Both the position numbers and the translations under genes were made by a program. A stretch of 64,000 nt of DNA, taken from assembly GCF_905171765.1 (NCBI RefSeq), contig NC_053392.1:107034321-107098320 (forward strand), given 5' to 3'. This DNA comes from Bufo bufo. Its lineage: Eukaryota; Chordata; Amphibia; Anura; Bufonidae. Below the pieces are notes generated by a model. That model was not told the origin of the DNA, searched no databases, and worked only from the letters and a program-made list of their open reading frames with translations. Each line of letters opens with the position of its first letter. Position 1 is the stretch's first letter. Below are positions 1-9,154 of this stretch, in pieces.

Positions 1-408
1 ATATCAATTCGCTCAATGAAAGATATTGGGGAATATATTTATAAATAAAATAATATTTTCAGTAAGTATTTTCAGTAATTTTATTTTATTATTTCCTGGA
101 GAACCGTTTTAATAAGTTATACGTGGTTTGACGGATTTTCAACTGGGAGATGATGAAGGTCCCCTTAGACCCCCATCTAATGAAGACCCAAGGGTGTAGC
201 TACCATGGAATCAGGACAAATGGGTTTATTTTCAGGGCCCAGTGAGCTGTGGGTATTATGCTCTTAGTCCTAGCACTGGTATTACTGCTTTCTGCTATTC
301 TCTGGGAGCCTGCGCTGGCAGCGTAGTGTGCGTAGGAGCGCACTATGACCTGACGCTGTGTGATGTCAGGTCACAGTGTAGTGCGTGCCTAGAGATAGGC
401 CATAAAAA
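1..408. other. 5' flank of MADF-BESS gene, no coding
   Basis: AT-rich sequence with no supportable ORF. A short imperfect inverted repeat lies at about 330-388 (arms around CGCACTATGACCTGAC and its complement), just before the first exon. It could be a MITE relic or the gene's leader; no promoter element is recognisable. Confidence 0.4.
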
Positions 409-589
409 ATGAGCTCATTTGATGTTGAAAAGCTCATCTTTCTCATCCAGGAGCGCCCAGCCCTGTGGGACACCAGAGCAGAGGAGCACCATGACAGGGT
501 TGCAAAGGATAGGTCATGGGAGGAAGTTTGCAAAGAATTGCTTTCCACTGCATGGACCTCTGGATCAATGCATATGAAAGAAAAGATCC
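409..589 (+). CDS. Exon 1: N-terminal half of MADF domain
   Basis: Sixty codons plus one base, starting at the ATG in AAAAAATGAGC. The MADF hallmarks are the hydrophobic helix around LIFLIQERPALWD and the spaced tryptophans. The donor CC|GTGAGTATA at 590 fits the consensus well. Translation past the donor meets a stop within seven codons, as expected for intron. Confidence 0.75.
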
Positions 590-635
590 GTGAGTATATT
601 ATTTTATAAAAAATTATGTGTATTTTAAATTGCTT

Positions 636-797
636 CATACACACATCCATGGAGCACGGTCCGTGTTAACCCAACCAGCCACGCTCTGGAGTGCAGAAGT
701 GCACAGCGTCATTGGCTGCTATGACGCTGTGCGCTCCTGCACTCGAGAGCACGGCAGGCTAGTTTTACACGGATGTGTGCGTGATGCCTTATGTTTC
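636..797. repeat. Palindromic MITE-like repeat
   Basis: Imperfect inverted repeat. The outer arms contain ACACATCC and GGATGTGT, and the inner arms contain GTGCACAGCGTCAT and ATGACGCTGTGC. It lies directly before the 5'-truncated LINE. No convincing target duplication was found. Confidence 0.5.
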
Positions 798-907
798 GGG
801 AGTGGGCCATATATCCTTGATACTTTCGAGAGAGTTCAGAGAAGAGCTACTAAACTGGTACATGGATTGCAGGATAAAACTTACCAGGAAAGATTAAAGG
901 ACCTTAA

Positions 908-1177
908 AGAGGACCTTTCACTAGTGTACAAACTAAAAACTAACTATATCAGTGGCCTGGCTATGAGCTGTGCGCTGCGATTGGCCAGCGCTGCAGCAAG
1001 GACACGCCTCATACAAAAAATCAGTCCAGTACAACAGAGGGAGCGCAGACACCGGAGCCTATACCGGGCGAACGGAGCGGCGCCCAGACATACTGGTAAG
1101 TGCAGGGGGGCCCCTGGGCGCCGCTCTGCCCACTGATATAGTTAGTTTTTAGTTTGTACACTAGTGAAAGGTCCTCT
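908..1177. mobile_element. piggyBac-type MITE in the LINE
   Basis: It is flanked by TTAA at 904-907 and 1178-1181. The terminal inverted repeats are about 50 bp and near perfect (AGAGGACCTTTCACTAGTGT and its complement). It is 270 bp long with no coding capacity. The precise TTAA duplication and the restored LINE frame support cut-and-paste insertion by a piggyBac-like transposase acting in trans. Confidence 0.85.
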
Positions 1178-1436
1178 TTAACATGTATAGCTTGGAAGAA
1201 AGACGAGACAGAGGGGATATGATAGAAACTTTTAAATACATAAAGGGAATAAACAAGGTGAAAGAGGAGAGAATATTTAAAAGAAGAAAAACTGCTACAA
1301 GAGGACATAGTTTTAAATTAGAGGGGCAAAGGTTTAAAAGTAATCTCAGGAAGTATTACTTTACTGAGAGAGTAGTGGATGCATGGAATAGCCTTCCTGC
1401 AGAAGTGGTAGCTGCAAATACAGTGGAGGAGTTTAA

Positions 1437-3802
1437 CCCCTTAAGGACTTAGGACGTACCGGTACGGCATGTTTCCCGAGTCCTTAAGGACCCATGACGT
1501 ACCGGTACGTCATGTGTTGTTCCGATCACCGCCGCCCGGCGGGCGGTGATCGGAACATGGTGCCTGCTCAAATCATTGAGCAGGCACCTTGGCTAAATAC
1601 GCTGGGGGGTCAATTCAGACCTGCGGTTTGCAGCTTTACCATCGGGTCCCCATGCGGCTGTAGGGGGACCCGATGGCATGGAAGGCAGCGCGATGCCTAA
1701 GGAAGGCATCGCGCTGCCTTCCGGTGATGAGCCTGTGAGATCCAGCCCCCTGGATCTCACAGGCCGGAAGCTGTATGAGTAATACACACAGTATTACTCA
1801 TTCAGCCAATGCATTCCAATACAGAAGTATTGGAATGCATTGTAAAGGATTAGACCCCCAAAATTCCAAAGTGGGATAAAAAATTAAGTGAAAAAAAAGT
1901 TGAAAAAATAAAGTTTTCACCCCAAAAAATTAAAAGTTTCAAATAAAAATAAACAAAAACGTCATTTTCCCCAAATAAAGCTAAAAAAAATTGGTAAAAA
2001 TAGGTGAAAAAAAAAGTGTACATATTAGGTATCGACGCGTCCATATTGACCGGCTCTATAAACATATCACATGACCTAACCCCTCAGATGAATACCGTAA
2101 AAACTGTGCTAAATAATTTTTTGGTCAACTTACATCACAAAAAGTACAACAGCAAGCGATCAAAAAGGTGTATGCCCACCAAAATAGCACCAATATAACC
2201 GTCACCTCAATCCGCAAAAAATGAGCCCCTACCTGAGACAATCGCCCAAAAAAATAAAAAAAAATATGGCTCAGAATATGGAGACACTAAAACATCATTT
2301 ATTTTTTATTTTTTTAAAAGCTGTTATTGTGTAAAAAAAAAGTATACATATTAGGTATCGCCGCGTCCGTATCGACCGGCTCTATAAAAATATCACATGA
2401 CCTAACCCCTCAGATGAACACCGTAAAAAATTTAAAATAAAAACTGTGCTAAATAAGCCATTTTTTGTCACCTTACATCACAAAAAGTGTAGTAGCAAGC
2501 AATAAAAAAGTCACACGCACCCCAAAATAGTGCCAATAAAACCGTCATCTCATCCCCTAAAATTATACCCTACCCAAAGTAATCGCCCAAAAACTGAAAA
2601 AATTATGGCTCTCAGACTATGGAAACACTAAAACACAATTTATTTTTGCTTCAAAAAAGAAATCATTGTGTAAAACTTAAGTATACATATTAGATATTGC
2701 CGTGACAACCTGGTCTATAAAAATATCACATGATCTAACCTGTCAGATGAATGTTGTAAATAACAAAAAATAAAAACGGTGCCAAAACAGCTATTTCTTG
2801 TTATCTTGCCTCACAAAAAGTGTAATATAGAGCAACCAAAAATCATATGTACCCTAAACTAGTACCAACAATACTGCCACCCTATCCCATAGTTTCTAAT
2901 ATGGGACAACTTTTTTGGAGTTTCTACTCTAGGAGTGGATCAGGGGGGCTTCAAATGGGACATGGTGTCAAAAAAACCAGTCCAGCAAAATCTGCCTTCC
3001 AAAAACCGTATGGCATTCCTTTCCTTCTGCGCCCTGCCGTGTGCCCGTACAGCGGTTTACGACCACATATGGGGTGTTTCTGTAAACTACAGAATCTGGG
3101 CCATAAATATTGAGTTTGGTTTGGCTGTTAACCCTTGCTTTGTAACTGGAAAAAAATTATAAAAATGGAAAATCTGCCAAAAAAGTGAAATTTTGAAATT
3201 GTATCTCTATATTCCAATTATTCTTGTGGAACACCTAAAGGGTTAACAAAGTTTGTAAAATCCGTTTTGAATACCTTGAGGGGTGTAGTTTATAGAATGG
3301 GGTCATTTTTGGTTGGTTTCTATTATGTAAGCCTTGCAAAGTGACTTCAGACCTGAACTGGTCCCTAAAAATTGGGTTTTTGAAAATTTCTGAAAAATTT
3401 CAAGATTTGCTTCTAAACTTCTAAGCCTTGTAACATCCCCAAAAAATAAAATATCATTCCCAAAATGATCCAAACATGAAGTAGACATATGGGGAATGTA
3501 AAGTAATAACTATTTTTGGAGGTATCACCATGTATTATAGATGTAGAGAAATTGAATCTTGGAAATTTGCAATTTTTTTAAATTCTTTGGTAAATTTGGT
3601 ATTTTTTTTATAAATAAAAATTTATTTTTTTCAATTTCATTTTACCAGTGTCATGAAGTACAATATGTGACGAAAAAACAATCTCAGAATGGCCTGGATA
3701 AGTCAAAGCGTTTTATAGTTATCACCACTTAAAGTGACACAAGTCAGATTTGCAAAAAATGGCCGGGTCTTTAAGGTGAAATAGGGCTGAGTCCTTAAGG
3801 GG
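1437..3802. mobile_element. 2.4-kb TTAA-flanked non-coding element
   Basis: It is flanked by TTAA at 1433-1436 and 3803-3806 inside the LINE reading frame. The ends are inverted (CCCCTTAAGGACTTAGG and CTGAGTCCTTAAGGGG). The interior is AT-rich and has no transposase. It holds three diverged tandem units of about 330 bp near 2016, 2340 and 2680, each with a variant of CATATTAGGTAT then ATCACATGACCTAACCCCTCA. An inner inverted repeat lies at about 1640-1830. It is a non-autonomous element, probably mobilised by a piggyBac-like enzyme. Confidence 0.8.
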
Positions 3803-4251
3803 TTAAGCATGCATGGGATAGGCATAAGGCCATCCTTCATATAAGATAGGGCCAAGGGCTATTTATAGTATTCAGTATATTGGGCAGACTAGATGGACCA
3901 AATGGTTCTTATCTGCCGACATATTCTATGTTTCTATGTTTCTACAGTATATCCTGGAACAGCATAGCTAGTGTTCTATTGAGTGATACAGTACTTTATA
4001 TGTTCATTTGCACATATTCTATGCTTCTTCATGACAGATACCAACTCACTTTTGTGTAAGTATGGTAAATTATATATATTTTGTGCAAGAGGCCTATTCA
4101 GAAAATGTCTGGCATAGCATACATTATAAATTCCCTTTCTGCAATGCATAACTTATTGCAAATATTTTTTTCATTTTTAATAACCATGTTTTTGAATCTA
4201 TAATTATTATTTTCTTAGATATGAATTGGTAATAGGCCTCTTTCACAGTTT

Positions 4252-4368
4252 TGATTATTAGGGCTCATGGAAATGGCCGTTGAGTGGTCATTCCATGCAT
4301 TGGGGAGTGCCGTATGAGGACCGCAATATGGCCACGGCCGTGCAACGGCTATGTGCATGAGCCCTAAT
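4252..4368. repeat. Short palindromic MITE
   Basis: The inverted ends are ATTAGGGCTCATG and CATGAGCCCTAAT, with complementary interior (ATGGCCGT, ACGGCCAT). It lies in intron 1 of the MADF gene. No clear target duplication is visible outside the palindrome. Confidence 0.65.
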
Positions 4369-4484
4369 ACAAGAAGGATGTTTGTATCATCCCTCATACA
4401 CACGACCGTATGCACTCTGAGACACATGGTCCGTGAACAGGCCATATGTCACAGAACAGCATTGATTGTGTGCACAGGAGCTAA

Positions 4485-5031
4485 GGCTACTTTCACACTT
4501 GCGTTCGGAGCGGATCCGTTTGGTGTCTGCACAGACGGATCCGCTCCTATAATGCAAAAGATGGTATCCATTCAGAACAGATCCGTCTGCATTATATTTC
4601 AGAAAAAAATCAAAGTGTGAAAGTTAGTCAGACGGATCCGTCCAGACTTTGCATTGAAAGTCAATGGGGGACGGATCCGTTTGAAATTGCACCATATTGT
4701 GTCAACTTCAAACGGATCCGTTCCCATTGACTTACATTGTAAGTCTGGACGGATCCGTTTGAGTGGATGCGGATCCGCTCAGAATGCCTCAGTCTGGCTC
4801 CGCTTGGCCTCCGTTCTGCTCAGCAGGCGGACACCCGAACGCAGCTTGCAGCGTTCGGGTGTCCGCCTGCTGAGAGGAACGGAGGCCAAGCGGAGCCAGA
4901 CTGAGGCATTCTGAGCGGATCCGCATCCACTCAGAATGCATTGGGGCTCTACGGATGCGTTCAGGGCCGCTTGTGAGAGCCTTCAAACGGAGCTCACAAG
5001 CGGAACCCCGAACGCAAGTGTGAAAGTAGCC
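4485..5031. mobile_element. Harbinger-type MITE with large hairpin
   Basis: The inverted ends are GGCTACTTTCACACTTGCG and CGCAAGTGTGAAAGTAGCC. The flanks are TAA on the left and TTAA on the right, close to a TAA duplication. The interior repeats the palindrome CGGATCCG. A long hairpin at about 4785-4922 has arms of about 65 bp around CAGCAGGCGGACACCCGAAC. A 3-bp TWA duplication is typical of PIF/Harbinger elements. Confidence 0.75.
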
Positions 5032-5108
5032 TTAATCTGACTTTCAAGTAAATTTGTATTAATAATAATAAATTAAATAAAACATTTTTATTATTATTAT
5101 CTTTTCAG

Positions 5109-5506
5109 TTCAACAAATAAAGAAACTCTGGTATACATGCCACGACCAGTTCCGGAGAGAACTGAACACAAAACAGAGCGGTGACGGAGGGAAAAAAAAA
5201 TATGTACATGTACACCCGCTGCAGTTTCTCAAACAAATTATGGAATTAAGGCTACTTTCACACTAGCGTTCGGGGCTCCGCTTGTGACACTATATGGCTC
5301 AATCTTCAAACGGATCCTTCCCCCATTGACTTTCAATGTAAAGTCTGGACGTTCAGGCTACTTTCACACTTAGAAATTTTTGTAAGTTATAATGCAGACG
5401 GATCCGTTCTGAACGGATGCAAAAGTCTGCATTATAGGAGCGGATCCGTCTGATGAAACATCAGACGGACCCGCTCCGAACGCTAGTGTGAAAGTAGCCT
5501 AAGAAG
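5109..5506 (+). pseudogene. Exon 2: C-terminal half of MADF, split by a MITE
   Basis: The acceptor TTTTCAG ends at 5108. Coding bases are 5109-5249 and 5503-5506. The sequence between them is a 250-bp MITE plus one copy of the TAA target duplication. Taking out the MITE and one TAA joins GAATTAAG to AAG|GTGAGT, giving an in-frame exon with a consensus donor. The encoded part has the WYTCHDQFRRELN helix, then a lysine-rich loop and a VHPLQFLKQIMEL helix typical of the end of MADF. Confidence 0.75.
5250..5499. mobile_element. Harbinger-type MITE inside exon 2
   Basis: Same family as the copy at 4485-5031. The ends are GGCTACTTTCACACTAGCG and CGCTAGTGTGAAAGTAGCC, with exact TAA duplications at 5247-5249 and 5500-5502. 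It is 250 bp and non-coding. It interrupts the MADF exon one codon and part of another before the splice donor. Confidence 0.85.
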
Positions 5507-5529
5507 GTGAGTAATTTTTACGTTATATT

Positions 5530-6080
5530 TTTAGTATAGTGGACCTTTCACCAGTTTGTACTTCATAAAAGCGGTACCTCACACTGTAGCACATGTCCCC
5601 TAGATGTCATATCGCTAATATTTTTCATGATATGCTCTTCCGTTACGCCGCTGTAGTCCCCCTTCTGTTTAGGTGCCCTGTATGCTAATTACTAGCATCA
5701 GAACAGGGAGGAGGAGACATCAGCTTTTCTCACTGGGTGTTTCTTCTATCTGGCTGTGACGCTGTCCAATCACAGCTGAGCGCGTCGAAACCTCTGAGAA
5801 AAAACAGCTCACTTCCTCCCTGGCTGTGACGTGATCCGCTGTGATTGGACAGCGCCACAGCCAGTTAGAAGAAACACGCAGTAAAAAAAACTGATGTCTC
5901 CTTCTCCCTGTTCCGATGCTAGTAATTAGCATACAGGGCGCCTAAACAGAAGGGGGGCTACAGCGGCGTAACGGAGGAGCATATCATGACAAATATTAGC
6001 AATAAGACATCTAGGGGACATGCGCTACAGTGTAAGGTACTGCATTTATTTAGTACAAACTGGTGAAAGGTTCTCTTTAA
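5530..6080. mobile_element. Long palindromic TTAA-type MITE in intron 2
   Basis: The ends read GGACCTTTCACCAGTTTGTAC and GTACAAACTGGTGAAAGG, the second followed by TTCTCTTTAA. The interior is a long imperfect palindrome (CTCTCC/GGAGAG regions around 5700-5900). The terminus resembles the MITE at 908-1177. The left TTAA has decayed. Confidence 0.7.
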
Positions 6081-6126
6081 ATACATTTTTATATAAAATA
6101 ATTTAATAATAAAATTTATTTTACAG

Positions 6127-6734
6127 TACAGTGGACAACCTCTCTGAAAATGCTGCTTCCCAAGCACCGTCAAGTGAAGTGGATGATAGACAACTGCCGT
6201 CCACTGAAGTGGATGAAACACAAGAGGAGAACGAACCCCCAGATGTCATGGGGGAATCATCTGTTTCACAACTTCAGCAGCCTTCGGAGGAAATTTATTT
6301 AATTCCTGGAGCTGTACAGGCAAACCCAGAAGTCAGCCAAGAAGCAGCTGCTGCACCCATTTGCCGTTTATCTGGAGGATGAGGCCGAAGAGTCATGATC
6401 GATTCCGGTTTAGATCTTCGAGGCCAGGTAGATATGATGGTAATGGAATATCTAAACCGGAATCGGGCTGACGGCAAGGAAGAAGCTATATTTAAAAGGG
6501 CTAGCTTCTTCCTTGCGCCGTGTGCCAGATGAACTGCAAACGCGGTGCATTTCTGCTATGGCACTGCTTATTGACGAGTTCGCTGGCCCTCAGGAGCCAC
6601 ATTACCTGGTTGTTTATTTTGAAAAATCAAGAAATACAATGCTTAATATTGTTAACCCTCCTTCACGTCATCGCCCTGATCCCCCTATAGTGAATCCCCC
6701 AGGCCCTTTCATGAGGGAATTGCTTGATCTTTAA
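6127..6734 (+). pseudogene. Exon 3: acidic linker and BESS-like motif, frameshifted
   Basis: It starts after the acceptor TTTTACAG. The first about 83 codons are open and rich in E, S, Q and P. The frame closes just after 6380. A second frame reads VDMMVMEYLNRN and EEAIFKRASFF up to about 6513. A third frame reads RRVPDELQTRCISAMALLIDEF and ends at a stop at 6732-6734. The pattern FKRA(S)FF..RRVPDELQ..I.ALLIDEF resembles a BESS motif, so two small indels explain the breaks. Confidence 0.65.
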
Positions 6735-6735
6735 A

Positions 6736-7905
6736 ATACCGTATTTTTTGCTTTATAAGATGCACTTTTTCCCCCCAAAAGTGCCTCTTATAAAGCGAAC
6801 ACTGCCATGTTTACTTTGGTGACGCTGATATATTGCGGCCTGCGATGTATCAGAGGGGTGGGAGGAGGGGACGGAGGCTGGTAACACTCGCAGTGGGGCC
6901 CGATGCAGTCACTGTACTGTAATACATCGGGCCCCGCTCACAGCAATTTTCATATGTACAGTCTATAATCTTCAAGCAGTATCTCTGCTTTAAACTAGGG
7001 CAATCCTCTGTAGTAGTACAACTCACTATGGAAAAAGCAGGCAGGGCGGCAGCGTAACCTCGCGATTCTCACTCATTCAGGCTCCTCCCACTTCATTCAT
7101 GAAGGAGGAGCAGGAGCGTGAATGAGTGAGCATCGCAAGGTTACGCTGCCGCCCTGCCTGCCGCTTTCATAGTGAGTTGTACTACTACAGAGAATTGCCC
7201 TAGTTTAAAGCAGAGACACTGCTTGAAGATTATAGACTTTACATATGAAAACTGCTTCATTACACTCTGCTTTCTTCTATACCAGTACTCACTATGAAAG
7301 CAGCGGTCCAGCCGGCGCGTGACGTCACTCATTCGGTCATGCTCCTCCCACTTCATTAATGAAGCTGGCAGGAGCGTGACTGACTGAGTGAGTGACGTCA
7401 CGTGCTGGCCGGACTGCTGCTTTTATAGGGAGTACTGTTATAGAAGAAAGCAGAGCCATTAAAAGATTTTACATATAAAGTCTACTGTGTGCCCTGTGGT
7501 GTAATGGGGGTCACTATTCACACAGGGACAATATACTGTGACACATATGATACTGTGACCAGCATAAGATGATCTTATGCAGGTCACAGTATCATATGTG
7601 TCACAGTATATTGTCCCTGTCTGAATAGTGACCCCCATTACATAAGATGCTATATGTGTGTCATCCACACATCCCCCGTAGTAGTGTATCATCCACACAT
7701 CACCCTCATAACAGTGCGTCATCCACAGATCCCCCATAAAAGTGCGTCATCCACAGATCCCCCATAACAGTGCGTCATCCACAGGTCCCCCCATAACAGT
7801 GTCATCCACAGGTCCCCCCAAAACAGTGCGTCATCCTCAGGTCCCCCATAACAGTGCGTCATCTACAGGTCCCCCCATAACAGTGCGTCATCCACAAACC
7901 ACCAT
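6736..7905. mobile_element. Non-autonomous element with three consecutive palindromes
   Basis: The left end is CCGTATTTTTTGCTTTATAA, a terminus I associate with non-coding vertebrate DNA repeats. Inside are three separate long palindromes at about 6941-7256, 7265-7455 and 7501-7641, followed by a minisatellite. The expected right end (the inverse of the left end) is missing, so the element is truncated or decayed. Confidence 0.6.
7655..7900 (+). repeat. Minisatellite, unit about 30 bp
   Basis: About eight units of a CCCCCATAACAGTGCGTCAT-CCACAGGT type motif with small length changes. The ORF across it is a by-product of the repeat. Confidence 0.85.
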
Positions 7906-8862
7906 TAGTTCAAAACCCACCAAAAGCACACCTTTTGGTTCAAAATATATTTTTTCTTATTTTCGATATCGTGATTTTTCGAAAAAAAAATATTATTTTT
8001 TTTTCCGAAAGAAGGTTCGGCAGATGGATAAGAGGTACCGTCAAATAATGAAAGATATAGTTGCTTTCCATGAAAAAATAAAAAAATAAGCCAGAAAGGA
8101 TAGTTATTGTTAAAATGTTGTAAATTGTTATTGTTAAAATGTTATTAAAAATATTTATCTGCCACAGACTTTATGTGCACGATCTTAAAAGTTCTAGCAG
8201 TCGGAGGAACGCGTCGTGTCGTGTGTAGCTAATTTTGTACTTCTTTTTCTTGTTGTTTAAAAAAATAATTATTTATTGAAACAAAAATTTTAGAAAGTCA
8301 AATAGTGTATTTTTTTTCATGTTAGTCCATTCCTGCTGCACACTTACAACATGGTCCTGGTCTGGTAGGAGCCCATTCCTGGGAACAAATTCCTGCTGCA
8401 CACTTCGAACCTGCTGCTGGCTGTCGTGCTGAATTAGGCCGAGCTATGTGTAGGCCTTATACTGGACCCTTAACATCTACCTGCTGCTCATGCTGAAGTC
8501 TGTCCTGACCCTGATGACTTATGTGTGGGCCTTATACTCCACCGTTACCAATACTTGCTGTTGTAGGTCCTGACACTGTTGAGTTATGTGTGGGCCATAT
8601 ACTACAGTGTTACCATGTACCTAATGCTGTCTGTTCTGCTGTCTTTCCTGATCCTGGAATAAAGGGGCCTTACAACAAACTTATAAAATTACACCGTAAC
8701 AATTACATTATAAAAAAGGAAAACACGCGTTATCAAACTGAAAAAAGTTATTGATAAAAAAAATAAGGAAACAAGCCTCTAGGGAAACTTTTGGAGCTCC
8801 AATAATATGTTGTCCATTTTTTGTAATTGGAGAAGGTGCTTTTCCTTCATTTCCCGCACCTT
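7901..8862. other. AT-rich stretch, no confident gene
   Basis: A short open segment at about 8012-8089 encodes a basic, helix-like peptide (VRQMDKRYRQIMKDIVAFHE) ending at TAA. It might be the last exon of a decayed TE gene, but it has no partner exon. From 8330 to 8640 there is loose repetition of CTGCTG and GTGTGGGCC(T/A)TATACT motifs, a degenerate tandem array. Nothing else is recognisable. Confidence 0.35.
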
Positions 8863-9150
8863 CTAAGGCCTCCTGCACACGAACGTATTTTTTTGCGGTC
8901 CGCAAAAACGGGTCCCGTTTTCCTGTGATCCGTGACCGTTTTTTCGTCCGTGGGTCTTCCTTGATTTTTGGAGGATCCACGGACATGAAAAAAAAGTCGT
9001 TTTGGTGTCCGCCTGGCCGTGCGGAGCCAAACGGATCTGTCCTGAATTACAATGCAAGTCAATGGGGACGGATCCGTTTGACGTTGACATAATATGGTGC
9101 CATTTCAAACGGATCCGTCCCCATTGACTTTCAATGTAAAGTCTGGAGTC
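8863..9150. repeat. Composite MITE fragments (GGATCCGT-rich)
   Basis: It begins GGCCTCCTGCACACGAACGT and holds CGGATCCGT palindromes and CCATTGACTT motifs shared with the MITE at 4485-5031. It forms the left shoulder of the fold-back element. No full pair of ends was found. Confidence 0.5.
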
Positions 9151-9154
9151 CCTT

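Larger units (their letters stand above)
800..3943 (+). mobile_element. LINE 3' fragment (CR1/L2-like), split by two TTAA elements
   Basis: This is the C-terminal end of a non-LTR retrotransposon ORF2 with its 3' tail; the reverse transcriptase and endonuclease parts are missing (5' truncation). The coding pieces are about 815-907 (TFERVQRRATKLVHGL, YQERLKDL), 1182-1436 (RRDRGDMIETFK, RGHSFKLEGQRFK, FTERVVDAWNSLP) and 3807-3900 (KHAWDRHKAIL). The tail reads GGGCAGACTAGATGGACC and ends in TTCTATG repeats near 3943. Removing the two insertions (908-1177 and 1437-3802), each with one TTAA copy, restores one frame across both junctions. The family placement rests on the C-terminal motifs only. 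Confidence 0.8.
409..6734 (+). pseudogene. MADF-BESS domain protein gene, three exons, disrupted
   Basis: The model has exon 1 at 409-589, exon 2 at 5109-5506 (split by a MITE) and exon 3 at 6127-6734. Exon 1 encodes the first half of a MADF domain (LIFLIQERPALWD, then W37 and W50). Exon 2 continues it (QQIKKLWYTCHDQFRRELN). Exon 3 is an acidic linker ending in a BESS-like helix pair (VPDELQTRCISAMALLIDEF). The phases agree: exon 1 ends in phase 1 before GTGAGT, exon 2 follows TTTTCAG and ends before GTGAGT, and exon 3 follows TTTTACAG in the matching frame. MADF-BESS proteins bind DNA and include PIF/Harbinger accessory proteins. Besides the MITE, exon 3 needs frame changes near 6380 and 6513, so the locus is probably dead. 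No Harbinger transposase gene is visible nearby. Whether this was a host gene or TE cargo is not settled. Confidence 0.75.
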
